This document shows positions 35,886 to 44,997 of a stretch of 64,000 nucleotides of DNA, piece after piece. The number at the start of each line of letters is the position of its first letter. The stretch's first letter is position 1. Made by a program: the position numbers and the translations under genes. Source of the stretch: an uncultured bacterium (GTDB lineage: Bacteria; Vulcanimicrobiota; Xenobia; Xenobiales; Xenobiaceae); contig CAKTUZ010000007.1 of assembly GCA_934621605.1 (NCBI GenBank), forward strand, positions 1 to 64,000, in the 5' to 3' direction. The notes beneath the pieces were generated by a model. The model saw only the letters and a list, made by a program, of their open reading frames with translations, was not told the DNA's origin and made no database searches.

Positions 35886-37625
35886 ATGTCCAATCTTTTT
35901 AAAAACGGGTGGCCCATTCCAAGATTTGATTTAGCCTTAAGTTTCACAGATATTCAATGGCTTATCGGTGAGATAAATCAAGCCAGAAATAGCGAAGTAG
36001 AAAAGTTTGAAAGCAAGTTCGCCGAACATATAGGCGTAAAAAAAGCCATTTATATGAATTCGGCTCGAGGAGCTCTCTACCTTATTTTGCAATGCCTGAA
36101 CTTAGCTCCCCATTCCAAAATAATGATTCCGGCTTGGACTCACCATTCTATCCCTGCAACCATAATTGCCGCTGGCCTACAACCTCACTTGGTAGATATC
36201 CGCCAGGGCAGTTGGGTAATGGGGCCTGAAACGATCAGTGACGAGGATTGGGAAGGCATCTCAGCTATTATTATTACTCATATGTACGGTTGTCCGGCTC
36301 CTGTAGAAGAACTGGTCGCTATAGCCAAAAGTAAAAACATAGTTGTAATTGAAGATTGCGCCCAAGGATTTGGAGCCACCATCAACGGCAAAAAAGCCGG
36401 TTCCTTCGGCGACGCGGCCATTTTTTCATTTGCTTTAACCAAAAATTTCACAACCTTGGGTGGCGGTATGGCTGTCTTTCAAGATCGTCATTTAGCCGAG
36501 ATAGCAGCTCTGCGCATGGAAGATTCTTACATCGCTCCCAGCTCTTCCGTCTATCCACAAATTTTTAAAGCGGCAGCTATGTGGGCCGGCACAACTACTT
36601 TAGGCTTTACCATGAGCGCTTATGTATTACTTAGTATAGGCTGGTCTTTTTTAGGGAAAGATGCTTTACACAGCATGTTTGAGGACAGCATCAATACCAA
36701 CGCTCCCGATATAAGCGTTAAGCCCTCGCCTGTTCAGGCCGCCTTGGGCCGTCGCTTACTAAACTGGGCCGAAGAACAAAATGCTATGCGTACAGAAAAC
36801 GGCAAAAAACTGATCAAACTCTTTAAGCAAGCCAATTTGCCCGGACTGATCATTCCCGAATATCCAACTTATGGCGAGTCTGTCTTTAATTCATTCGTAG
36901 TCGGTCATATTGAAAATGAGAAATTAGCTCGACAACTCTCCAGCCATAGCATTGATACTTCGCCCGGTTATCTAAAGCCAATACAACAAATTTCCCTTTT
37001 CTCCGATTCAGTCAGTTATACCAGCAAGTTAACCAATACCAACTTGCTGGCTCGTGTGCAGTTGCATTTACCTATATATCCCAGACTTAAAGATGCGGAC
37101 TTGGAGCGCATTGTTAAGGGTTGTCGCTACTCTTTGGATACAATTCTCCACTACGGAGGCCAAAAAGAATTTTCTCTTCCCAAAGTAGAAGCCGAAAAGC
37201 CTCACTCAGTTAACTACAGACGCACTCAAGAGCCTCCCAAGTCGGATGCCGCTGCCAAAGTGAGATCCACTTTAAATAGAACCGATACTTATGACATAAA
37301 TTCTGACTCAGCTCGCCCCACTGCGTCCACATCCATTGCTCAGCCGCGCCCGGCAGCTCCGCCTTTGCCTTCTGCAGCTGCTGCCCCCATTGCTCAGCCG
37401 CGCCCGGCAGCTCCGCCGCTTTCTGCAGCTGCTGCCCCCATTGCTCAGCCACGCCCGGCAGCTCCGCCGCTTTCTGCTAGACCGATTGCTTCTTCTGTAG
37501 CCAAAAATATTTTGGCTTTGCGTAAAAATACTACTTTAGGCAAAAGTAACAGTTCCGATTCTACAGCCTCTGCAAGTGAACTAGCTGCTGCGAAGACGAA
37601 CAAACCTACTGACTCGGAAACTTAG
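35886..37625 (+). CDS. DegT/DnrJ-type PLP enzyme with proline-rich repeat tail
   Basis: 579 residues. Residues 1-420 are a DegT/DnrJ/EryC1 sugar aminotransferase fold: D157 in VIEDCAQ and the PLP lysine K186 in SFALTKNFTTLGGG. Such enzymes put an amino group on keto-sugars or similar ketones. The remaining 160 residues are disordered; the middle repeats PIAQPRPAAPPL three times, encoded by near-identical 54- and 51-nt DNA units (37335-37480). A tail of this kind is unusual for the family and might tether the enzyme or its partners. The gap to the preceding gene is 190 nt and no ribosome site is visible at the ATG. Gap to the next radical SAM gene is 25 nt. Confidence 0.82.
   Translation: MSNLFKNGWPIPRFDLALSFTDIQWLIGEINQARNSEVEKFESKFAEHIGVKKAIYMNSARGALYLILQCLNLAPHSKIMIPAWTHHSIPATIIAAGLQPHLVDIRQGSWVMGPETISDEDWEGISAIIITHMYGCPAPVEELVAIAKSKNIVVIEDCAQGFGATINGKKAGSFGDAAIFSFALTKNFTTLGGGMAVFQDRHLAEIAALRMEDSYIAPSSSVYPQIFKAAAMWAGTTTLGFTMSAYVLLSIGWSFLGKDALHSMFEDSINTNAPDISVKPSPVQAALGRRLLNWAEEQNAMRTENGKKLIKLFKQANLPGLIIPEYPTYGESVFNSFVVGHIENEKLARQLSSHSIDTSPGYLKPIQQISLFSDSVSYTSKLTNTNLLARVQLHLPIYPRLKDADLERIVKGCRYSLDTILHYGGQKEFSLPKVEAEKPHSVNYRRTQEPPKSDAAAKVRSTLNRTDTYDINSDSARPTASTSIAQPRPAAPPLPSAAAAPIAQPRPAAPPLSAAAAPIAQPRPAAPPLSARPIASSVAKNILALRKNTTLGKSNSSDSTASASELAAAKTNKPTDSET
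37335..37480 (+). repeat. Tandem repeat inside the DegT-like gene
   Basis: Three copies starting at 37335, 37389 and 37440 (periods 54 and 51 nt), nearly identical in DNA. Each encodes IAQPRPAAPPL plus an Ala-rich spacer. The near identity at the DNA level suggests recent expansion by slippage or recombination, and copy number may vary between strains. Confidence 0.85.
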
Positions 37626-37650
37626 TTTAGTACGGAGAAACAAAAGCAAC

Positions 37651-38679
37651 ATGAAATTCAGTATCATGGCCAAAGCCGGCGCAGCTGTCCTCAAAGGGCG
37701 CCTAAGTGGTTCTCCCACCCCGATTTTTGCCACTATAGCCACCAATAATGCCTGTCAGTCCCATTGCCGCTATTGCAAAATTCCTGCTCGCCATCAGCCA
37801 GAGTTGAGTACGCAGCAAATAAAAAAGCTGATCAAAGAAATGGCTACTTACGGCATTCAGCGCTTGGGTATTTGGGGGGGCGAGCCTTTGCTTCGTCCAG
37901 ATATCGAAGAAATAGTAAGTTGCGCTCAAGAGAATGGATTATATACAACTTTAGATACCAATGGATATCTCATCCCCCAAAAATCCAAACTCTTGGAAAA
38001 GCTCGATCATTTAATCATCTCTCTAGACGGGCCTGAAGAGGCCCACGATGCCAATCGAGAACCAGGCTCCTACGCAAAAGCTGCGGCAGCCATCGAAATC
38101 GCTTCCCGAAGCAAGGTGGCCCTCTGGACGATTACCGTTTTAACTGTCAACAACATTTATAAAGTTGATTGGATATTAGAAACAGCAGAAAAATATGGTT
38201 TTATCCCCACTTTTCAAGTGTTGCATCATAGCGAACACTTCGGAGTAAATAATCCTTTACGCCCTTCCGATGAAGAATATCGCGAGTGCTTGCTCCATCT
38301 CAAAGAAGCCAAACTCAAAGGTCGCAGAATAGGTAATTCCATCCAGTGTTTGGATCATCTTATTAACTGGAAAGATTACAGTCACAACACTTCTTCCGAA
38401 AGTGGCTCTGCTTGGAAACAATGTTGGGCCGGTAAATTTTATTTGAATATAGACGCCGATGGATGCCTCTATCCTTGTTCTTTGCTTATCGGCGCACAAC
38501 GCGGGCCCAATGCCATAGAACTGGGATTTGCCGAAGCAGTTAAGCAACTTAGTCAAAAGTCTCTGCCGTGCCAGAGCTGCTCAGCTACTTGTTTCACTGA
38601 GTACAACTTACTTTTTTCACTTAATCACCGTACAATTTTGCAATGGGTAATAGCTATGGGCCACAGATTGCGCTCTTAA
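37651..38679 (+). CDS. Radical SAM protein with SPASM-like C-terminus (1)
   Basis: 342 residues. The [4Fe-4S]/SAM motif is CQSHCRYC (Cys35, 39, 42), followed by GGEPLLRPD (the SAM-binding GGE), TLDTNGY and SLDGPEEAHD, all as in classical SPASM/PqqE-type enzymes. The C-terminus has more cysteines, CWAGKF...DGCLYPCS and CQSCSATC, suited to an auxiliary Fe-S cluster. Such enzymes modify peptides or small molecules by radical chemistry. Lies 25 nt behind the DegT-like gene. No precursor peptide is recognisable nearby. Confidence 0.85.
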   Translation: MKFSIMAKAGAAVLKGRLSGSPTPIFATIATNNACQSHCRYCKIPARHQPELSTQQIKKLIKEMATYGIQRLGIWGGEPLLRPDIEEIVSCAQENGLYTTLDTNGYLIPQKSKLLEKLDHLIISLDGPEEAHDANREPGSYAKAAAAIEIASRSKVALWTITVLTVNNIYKVDWILETAEKYGFIPTFQVLHHSEHFGVNNPLRPSDEEYRECLLHLKEAKLKGRRIGNSIQCLDHLINWKDYSHNTSSESGSAWKQCWAGKFYLNIDADGCLYPCSLLIGAQRGPNAIELGFAEAVKQLSQKSLPCQSCSATCFTEYNLLFSLNHRTILQWVIAMGHRLRS

Positions 38680-38751
38680 CCACACAGTTTATCCGACAAA
38701 ACGAAATGCAGATGCAAGAAAAAAAAGCGCAAGGTCAGCCGATACATTCTT

Positions 38752-40209
38752 ATGAAAGTCCTTTTAGTAAATCCGCCACGCGATAACAGTATATCCTCAG
38801 AAGTACCAACTACGGTAAATGCAGAAACGAATACAATCCCACCTTTAGGTTTGCTCTATTTGGAAGCCCATCTCCATGAGCATACTCAAGTTCAGACCCG
38901 ACTGATCGATTGTCTGGCCGATCATCTTCACTTAGAACAGTTGCGCCACTTAATTCTTGATTATCAACCGCAAATAGTTGGAGTGACCGGACATACTCAC
39001 GATCTAATTGACATGATTCAAGTATCTGAATCAGTAAAAAAAGATTTGGGAGAAACAGCAAAAATTTGGTGGGGTGGCCCTCACGTTTCAGATTTTACAC
39101 AACAATGTATGCAATACGACTGTTTGGACGGGTGTATACCCTTCGAGGGAGAAGAAGCCTTTACGGAAGTTGTACAGGCGCACGAAGCAGCCTGGAACAA
39201 CCAGCACGGTTATGATCAACAAACTTTAGTAAATAACCTACACCATATTGCCGGTTTGTTTTTTAAAGACGAACAAGGAAATACCGTACAGACATGTCCT
39301 CGTTCACCTATAGCCAACTTAGATAGTTTACCTTTCCCCAGGCGAGAAATATTGGATTATCGCAAGTACAGTTACGTCCTAGGCAGTGAGGCTACAGCCA
39401 CATCTCTTTTAACCAGCCGCGGCTGTCCTTACAAGTGTTCTTTTTGTAATACTCCCGGACGTACCACTTGGCGCTGGCGCAGTGCTAAATCAGTAGTAGA
39501 TGAAATGGAAACTTGTGCAAAATTAGGCGTGCATGAAATTTACATAGTCGATGACACTTTTAATGTGCGCCAAGATCGAGTTTTAGCCATTTGTGAAGAA
39601 ATAGGTCGGCGCTCCATTAAAGTTAATTGGAATATCCGAGCTCGAGCGAATTGTCTCACTCCAGAAACCGTCAAAGCAATGCACTTGGCCGGCTGTACCA
39701 GAGTTCATATAGGAGTTGAATCGGGTACAGACGCAGGCATGAAAGCTTTAAATAAAAACTTAACTACAGCTAAAGTACGTCAAGCCTTCAAAATACTTAC
39801 CGACGAAGGCTTAACTACAGTATGTTATTTTATGATAGGCTGCCCTCACGACAATTCTGTAGAAGAGATTAATCGCACCATAGATTTTGCCATTTCTCTC
39901 GATCCAGATTACGCCTTGTTCGGTATTTTGACTCCTTACCCCAACACCTTAATTTATGAGCAAGGAGTAGCTAAAGGTATTATTGATCCGCAACATTGGG
40001 AAAATTTTTTAGTTAAGCCCTACCCTGATTTTAAACCTCAGGTATGGACAGAATTTTTTACGGCTGCAGAGCTCAGTGCTCTATGTGATAAGGCTTTTAA
40101 ACGCTTTTATCTGCGTCCCAAACAAATGTTCCGCAAATTGCTGGAACTAAAAGATTTTAATGATATGGCCCGCAAATTAAAGGCCGGCTGGGAGATTCTT
40201 AAATTGTGA
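38752..40209 (+). CDS. B12-binding-domain radical SAM protein (2)
   Basis: 485 residues. The N-terminal part (1-140) starts MKVLLVNPPRD and has VGVTGHTHDL and WWGGPHVS, the Rossmann pattern of cobalamin-binding domains in class B radical SAM enzymes; the axial DxHxxG motif is not seen, so cobalamin would bind base-off without His, as is common. The radical SAM core follows: SRGCPYKCSFC (Cys225, 229, 232), then VDDTFN and HIGVESG. Members methylate unactivated carbons or rearrange rings (BchE type). The next gene starts inside its stop codon (GTGA), so the two are coupled. Confidence 0.85.
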   Translation: MKVLLVNPPRDNSISSEVPTTVNAETNTIPPLGLLYLEAHLHEHTQVQTRLIDCLADHLHLEQLRHLILDYQPQIVGVTGHTHDLIDMIQVSESVKKDLGETAKIWWGGPHVSDFTQQCMQYDCLDGCIPFEGEEAFTEVVQAHEAAWNNQHGYDQQTLVNNLHHIAGLFFKDEQGNTVQTCPRSPIANLDSLPFPRREILDYRKYSYVLGSEATATSLLTSRGCPYKCSFCNTPGRTTWRWRSAKSVVDEMETCAKLGVHEIYIVDDTFNVRQDRVLAICEEIGRRSIKVNWNIRARANCLTPETVKAMHLAGCTRVHIGVESGTDAGMKALNKNLTTAKVRQAFKILTDEGLTTVCYFMIGCPHDNSVEEINRTIDFAISLDPDYALFGILTPYPNTLIYEQGVAKGIIDPQHWENFLVKPYPDFKPQVWTEFFTAAELSALCDKAFKRFYLRPKQMFRKLLELKDFNDMARKLKAGWEILKL

Positions 40210-41387
40210 AAAATCCTTGGTCGCTTATTAAAGCTTTTTGGAATGGCAATACACCTATATATGTTCACTTTGGTTTAACTCACCGTTGCAACCTAACCTG
40301 TGCAATGTGCGGATTATGGAAAAAAGGATGCCAAGACGAAGAACTTACAATTGCGCAAATTGAAGCTACAGCTGAAAATTTACGCAACTTAGGTACTATG
40401 GCCGTTTCTTTGGGAGGCGGAGAGCCTTTTTTGCGCCCAGATTTACCTCAAATAGTAAAAGCTTTTACCAGTATAGGCATTGAGACCAGAGTGTTAACTA
40501 ACGCACTGGTCGGCTCAGAAGAGCTCCATTTAAAAGTAGCTCAAGCCGGACTGCGCCATATCTCCATATCTTTAGATACTCCTCACCCTCAAGTACAGAG
40601 CGAAATATGTCATAAACCAGAAATTTGGGCAAAAATTATAGAACGAGTAAGATTTTGGTCGGATATTATTCGTAAACGCAGCGGCACTGCCATACTCAAT
40701 TGCGTAGTTTCAGCTCGCAATATCAATGATATTCCACAAATGCTGGAAATTGCCAAAGCTTATAATTTCTATTTATCTTTAGTTCCGTTAGAAAAACACA
40801 GTTATCAAGGCGAAATTCTAACTTGTTCAGCAGATTCCGAAGCTATGCGCTTCACTGAAGCAGACGAAGCTGCCCTGGACAAACTCCTTCAATATCTATT
40901 GCAAGTAAAACAGCAGCCCCGATCTCCTATTTTCAACTCTGTGCCTTATTTGAAGGCTATGGTTAATTTTTTAAAAGACAGCCACAAAAAGAATCAAAGT
41001 CCTCAAAACTCGGCCCAAATGACAGCTAACTATTGGGGCACTGACACAGACTGCCAAACCGGCAGCTTGAGTTTTTCTATCAGTCCCAACGGCACCTATT
41101 CCATGTGTCATTTTCAAAACGATACTCCCGCGGCATCTCCTCAAGTATACGAAAGTAATTTTGTAGATTGGTACCGTCAAGAGCGAAATTTAGAACGCAT
41201 AAAAAAAATACGCAGCCATTGCCGAGCCTGTCTGCGTCCTTGTTGGTGGGAAATAGCTCTAACTTTGCACACATCTTCCGCATTTTTTAATGCCTTACGA
41301 ATGAACTTCCGTCGTTTTGCCGCTAAGCCTTTGCCTTCTCCGTCAGAGCTAGCTAACGAAATAAAAAAGGTCAGTCCATTATGTTAA
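40206..41387 (+). CDS. Radical SAM protein with Cys-rich C-terminus (3)
   Basis: 393 residues from a GTG overlapping the previous stop by 4 nt, with GGGAG upstream. Cluster motif CNLTCAMC (Cys28, 32, 35), then GGGEPFLRPD and SISLDTPHP. C-terminal cysteines in MCHFQND and HCRACLRPCWWE suggest a second Fe-S site. Distinct in sequence from the radical SAM protein at 37651, so not a simple duplication. Overlaps the next gene by 7 nt. Confidence 0.85.
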   Translation: MKNPWSLIKAFWNGNTPIYVHFGLTHRCNLTCAMCGLWKKGCQDEELTIAQIEATAENLRNLGTMAVSLGGGEPFLRPDLPQIVKAFTSIGIETRVLTNALVGSEELHLKVAQAGLRHISISLDTPHPQVQSEICHKPEIWAKIIERVRFWSDIIRKRSGTAILNCVVSARNINDIPQMLEIAKAYNFYLSLVPLEKHSYQGEILTCSADSEAMRFTEADEAALDKLLQYLLQVKQQPRSPIFNSVPYLKAMVNFLKDSHKKNQSPQNSAQMTANYWGTDTDCQTGSLSFSISPNGTYSMCHFQNDTPAASPQVYESNFVDWYRQERNLERIKKIRSHCRACLRPCWWEIALTLHTSSAFFNALRMNFRRFAAKPLPSPSELANEIKKVSPLC

Positions 41388-43084
41388 CTTACGATATACC
41401 TACTGCTAAGAATAATCTTTCTTCTCACTTTTTTGCCTCTGGCGCTTCCCCGGGCTCAGCAGAAGCTATTTTTGATCCAGCTTTAGGTTCAAAAGAAAAA
41501 CAACCGCAAGCTCCTTGGTCTCCTCGTTCCGGTTGGTATGGCGAAAATAAACAATTTAATGTGATCTTAATAGCCATTTACAGCGTTGAGAACTCAGGAC
41601 TGCGTTATTTATCAGCCGCTTTGCGCCGCGCCGGTTTTAAGGTCAATTTAATTTTTCTACGCGATTGGGTAAATAACAAGTTGGAAATGCCTTCACCCCA
41701 AGAACTGGAACTGGTCTTCAAAATTATAACTGACAAACAAGCCGATCTTATAGGTATCGGTTTTATTTCCAGTTTACTGCCTATGGTCAAAGAACTTACT
41801 CTGTCACTGAGAAAACGTTTTCCCAATTTACCTATCTGCTGGGGCGGTATACACGTAACCGCTGTACCTGAAGGAGCTTTGGAATACGCCGATTACCTTT
41901 GCTTAGGCGAAGGAGAAGCTCCTCTAATCGATTTATGCGATGCTCTGTACCAAAAAAGCTTTACAGGCGATATTCCCAATATTTGGGCTAAGTTAGAAGG
42001 CAAAATTTATAGAAATGAAATGCGCCCTCTGATTGCCAATTTAGACGAATTACCCTACCCGGATGTAGACGATTTTAATAAGTACTATATCGAAGACAAA
42101 AAAATTTACAACGAAGAACCCTGGAAAAGAACGGCCGAATATAGGATATATTGTTCACGAGGTTGTCCCTATAATTGCTCTTATTGCTACGTATCCATTC
42201 TGCGCCAAAAATTTGCAGCTGATAAACAGAAATTTTATCGTCTGCGCTCTGTGGAACATATATTAGGCGAACTAGAATACATAAAGCGACACTTTCCGCG
42301 CCTAGCCAGAGTAAAAATAGACGACGATACTGCCTTTGCTGCCCCTGCTGCCTGGGTAGACGAGTTTTGCGCCAAGTATCCGTTACGCATAGGTTTACCC
42401 TTTGAATGTATGTTGATACCACCTATGCTACGTAAATCTTTCTTAGAGAAACTAAAAAATGCCGGTTTAGTAAGAATGCAAACAGGCATTGAAAGCGGTT
42501 CTCCTCAAGAAAGTTTAACTGTTCATAACCGTATGCCCGGCAACGATAATATCTTAGCCTTTTCCAAATTTAATAAAATACTGGGAATTTCCGCAGTTTA
42601 CGATTTAATTATCGATAATCCCTGGGCTGATGAAACCATGAAATTAGAAACAGCCAAATTTATGTTGGAGTTGGAGCGCCCTTACGACGTATATTTTTAT
42701 TCGCTTAACTACTTCCCGGGTACGGCTATTACCCAAAAGCTGCTGACCGAAGGTAAGCTTTCGCCGAATGAAGTTGAAGGTATGAACAACAAAGCTTGGA
42801 AGCAGTTTCGCGTCTCCATGGATTGGCCACGCAGTCCTGAAGATCGTTTTTATCTGGCCATATATTGTTTAGCCTCAAAATCGTTTGTACCTAAAAGCTT
42901 TATTCGATTTTTATTGGAGCAGCGCACCTTTTTCAAGCGCCATTGGCGTCTTCCATTTTATTTAGCTTGGGCAACCAACTTCGTAAAAATGGCAGCAGTA
43001 GCCTGGCGTTATTTGCTAAACGGTGAACTAACTTGGTTTAAAATTCGACAATACGGAGATTTGCGCAAGTTAATCAGTCAATAA
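41381..43084 (+). CDS. B12-binding-domain radical SAM protein (4)
   Basis: 567 residues. After a 55-residue unstructured start comes a cobalamin-binding-like domain (about 58-190: GIGFISSLLP, CWGGIHVTAVPEGAL, CLGEGE) and a radical SAM core with YCSRGCPYNCSYC (Cys262, 266, 269), KIDDDTAF and MQTGIESGS. The C-terminal 130 residues are helical. Typical of BchE/HpnP/HpnJ-like proteins in overall plan; substrate unknown. Last gene of the block; overlaps the previous gene by 7 nt. No terminator is obvious after it. Confidence 0.85.
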   Translation: MLTYDIPTAKNNLSSHFFASGASPGSAEAIFDPALGSKEKQPQAPWSPRSGWYGENKQFNVILIAIYSVENSGLRYLSAALRRAGFKVNLIFLRDWVNNKLEMPSPQELELVFKIITDKQADLIGIGFISSLLPMVKELTLSLRKRFPNLPICWGGIHVTAVPEGALEYADYLCLGEGEAPLIDLCDALYQKSFTGDIPNIWAKLEGKIYRNEMRPLIANLDELPYPDVDDFNKYYIEDKKIYNEEPWKRTAEYRIYCSRGCPYNCSYCYVSILRQKFAADKQKFYRLRSVEHILGELEYIKRHFPRLARVKIDDDTAFAAPAAWVDEFCAKYPLRIGLPFECMLIPPMLRKSFLEKLKNAGLVRMQTGIESGSPQESLTVHNRMPGNDNILAFSKFNKILGISAVYDLIIDNPWADETMKLETAKFMLELERPYDVYFYSLNYFPGTAITQKLLTEGKLSPNEVEGMNNKAWKQFRVSMDWPRSPEDRFYLAIYCLASKSFVPKSFIRFLLEQRTFFKRHWRLPFYLAWATNFVKMAAVAWRYLLNGELTWFKIRQYGDLRKLISQ

Positions 43085-43510
43085 TGTGCATTTTGTCTTG
43101 GGCGAAATTCGTCTTTCTCTAACCCAGGAAGAGGCGATTATGCAAATATACATTTTTAACCAGTTTGTTAATGCAGGAAGGGGCATTATAAGCAAAAAAC
43201 GACCCGATTTAATTAAATTTTTCTTAACCTTTCACCACTTTTACTCCTTGACTACTGTTTGGGAGCGGTCTACAATTTTGGTGCGAATTGGAATAAAAGC
43301 TGCGGCTTCCTTTTATGCTGGTTGTTTCGTTGCTTATATTTAGTCAAAATAAATATGGGTGGGGCATCATCCGTTGCGGAGAGAACTTGTAAAACCTGCA
43401 TTTTGGCAGGCAAGATTTGTTGGTATCCGATAATTCCCGGGCTTGAGCCCTGGGAAGTATGTCAAGAAGCTCGCATTCCCGTTGGCAACTTCCTGTTGGA
43501 GGAAATTAGA
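43085..43510. other. Promoter and leader of the zinc-ribbon gene
   Basis: 426 nt. The promoter is at 43248-43276 and the leader runs from about 43283 to 43510. A hairpin with a bulge lies at 43437-43454 (CCCGGGC with GCCCTGGG). A 67-codon frame at 43140-43343 has a purine-rich site (GGAAGAGG) before its ATG but runs through the promoter and resembles nothing known, so I do not call it. Confidence 0.5.
43248..43276 (+). promoter_or_regulatory. Near-consensus promoter for the zinc-ribbon gene
   Basis: TTGACT (43248-43253) and TACAAT (43271-43276) with exactly 17 nt between. The predicted start near 43283 gives a leader of about 228 nt before the GTG at 43511. Confidence 0.6.
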
Positions 43511-43816
43511 GTGTTTTCTGATCGTACATTAACTTGCTGTGACTGTGGTGAGACTTTTGTTTTCACGGCCGGTGAGCAAGAATTCTACAATTCCAAGGGT
43601 TTTTCCAGTGATCCCCGCCGTTGCCCAGAGTGCCGCCGCAATCATAAGCGCGAGCGCGAAAACGGTGCTTTAGGTCGTTCCAATGGAACCCGCGAAATGT
43701 TTGAAGTTGTTTGCGCCGAGTGCGGAAAGACTACCAAGGTGCCTTTCCGTCCCCGCAACGATAAGCCTGTTTACTGCAATGAATGCTTCAAAAATCATGG
43801 TGGAGCTCGCCGTTAA
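43511..43816 (+). CDS. Double zinc-ribbon protein (zf-trcl / CxxC-x17-CxxC type)
   Basis: 101 residues from GTG 43511, 8 nt behind a perfect GGAGG. This start gives the family N-terminus VFSDRTLTCCDCG. First ribbon: CCDC ... CPEC with the diagnostic FVFTAGEQEFYNSKGF between. Second ribbon: CAECGK ... CNEC with 17 residues between, the 'CxxC-x17-CxxC' module. A basic linker connects them. Family members are common in several environmental phyla; the role is unknown, with nucleic acid binding likely. It has its own strong promoter, a long leader and a terminator at 43883-43919, so it is monocistronic and probably well expressed. The frame is open upstream with further cysteines, but without a ribosome site. 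Confidence 0.85.
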   Translation: MFSDRTLTCCDCGETFVFTAGEQEFYNSKGFSSDPRRCPECRRNHKRERENGALGRSNGTREMFEVVCAECGKTTKVPFRPRNDKPVYCNECFKNHGGARR

Positions 43817-43882
43817 AGACTGACTTAGATTTTGGTAGTTTTCGGTTGTTTTTGTCTTCCGAAGCTACAAAAAAATCAGCTA

Positions 43883-43919
43883 AACCGTCCCTTCGAGCGG
43901 GGGGACGGTTTTCTTTTTG
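43883..43919 (+). terminator. Intrinsic terminator after the zinc-ribbon gene
   Basis: AACCGTCCC (43883-43891) and GGGACGGTT (43902-43910) form a perfect 9-bp stem followed by a T-rich tract. Confidence 0.9.
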
Positions 43920-43971
43920 TGCGAAGTAGCGCCGCGATCTGGAGATTTTAAAAATTAAGAAAGCCGCAAAT

Positions 43972-44925
43972 ATGTTTGACAACGAATTACTTATAAAACA
44001 AGCTGCTCAAGAGTTGGCCCAAGGCGGTATGGTTGCTTTTCCTACGGAGACGGTATACGGTTTAGGAGCAGATGCAACTAATATTGAAGCTATTCGTCAA
44101 GTATACGCTTTAAAAGGCAGACCTGCCGATCACCCCTCTATCGTCCATTTAGACTGTTTAGATAAATTAACACTCTGGGCCAGAGAGATACCGGAAGCAG
44201 CCCAAAAATTAGCTGAACATTTTTGGCCCGGACCTATGACCCTAATTTTACCTAAACGCCCAGAAGTACTTCCTCAAGTTACAGGCGGTCAGGACAGTGT
44301 AGGCATTAGAATCCCGGCCCACCCCTTAACCAGAGAGTTGATTTCAGTATTCGGAAGGGGCATTATTGGCCCATCAGCCAATCGATTCGGTCATATCAGC
44401 CCTACTAGTGCCGAGCATGTGCATGAAGAATTCGGCAATCTGCTTAAATTTATACTAGACGGCGGCCCTTGCGCCGTGGGCGTCGAGTCGACTATTGTGG
44501 ATTTTTCCAAAGAAAAGCCGGTTATTGTTCGTCCCGGTATGCTTAGTGCCTCAGTTATCAGCGAGATTGCCGGTTTTCCCATCGCTTGCGGCCAAGGCAG
44601 CAAAGCTCCAGGCACTCTAAAAAAGCACTATGCTCCCAATACTCCAGCGCAAATGGTACCCAGTGCCCAAATACCAGAACTCATTCAACAGAGCAATTCG
44701 CCACTGGTGGTATTAGCTATACACAAATTCGAAGTACCTAGTACTCGACAAGTACGCTGCCTAAATTTGCCGAATACCCCTCAGAACTATGCCCAAGCCC
44801 TTTACAGTATGCTGCGCTATGCCGACAGTTTACGCCCCCAATCTATTATTATAGAGCAACCACCACATAATGGAGAAAACTGGACAGCAGTCAGGGATCG
44901 CTTGCAACGTGCTTGCGCCCGCTAG
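43972..44925 (+). CDS. Threonylcarbamoyl-AMP synthase, Sua5 type
   Basis: Makes threonylcarbamoyl-AMP from threonine, bicarbonate and ATP for the t6A37 modification of ANN-decoding tRNAs. The YrdC domain (1-205) has GMVAFPTETVYGLGADA, KGRPADHP, GPSANRFG and STIVDFS. The C-terminal 110 residues start with the linker KAPGTLKKHYAP and form the Sua5 domain, so it is the long Sua5 type rather than short TsaC. Good length (317). Starts 53 nt after a terminator; no strong ribosome site visible. Followed by the DUF2760 gene after 72 nt. Confidence 0.93.
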   Translation: MFDNELLIKQAAQELAQGGMVAFPTETVYGLGADATNIEAIRQVYALKGRPADHPSIVHLDCLDKLTLWAREIPEAAQKLAEHFWPGPMTLILPKRPEVLPQVTGGQDSVGIRIPAHPLTRELISVFGRGIIGPSANRFGHISPTSAEHVHEEFGNLLKFILDGGPCAVGVESTIVDFSKEKPVIVRPGMLSASVISEIAGFPIACGQGSKAPGTLKKHYAPNTPAQMVPSAQIPELIQQSNSPLVVLAIHKFEVPSTRQVRCLNLPNTPQNYAQALYSMLRYADSLRPQSIIIEQPPHNGENWTAVRDRLQRACAR

Positions 44926-44997
44926 CAACTGGTTAAAATTATACTGACTAAGTACGAGTGCAGGGAGTCAACTAGACTTTAGCAAAAAAGCTAAATT

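Noticed and set aside
43140..43343. 67-codon frame after the radical SAM block, considered as a precursor peptide
   Set aside because: A purine-rich site precedes the ATG, but the frame runs through the promoter at 43248-43276, is rich in large hydrophobic residues without a core-peptide pattern, and has no leader-like features.
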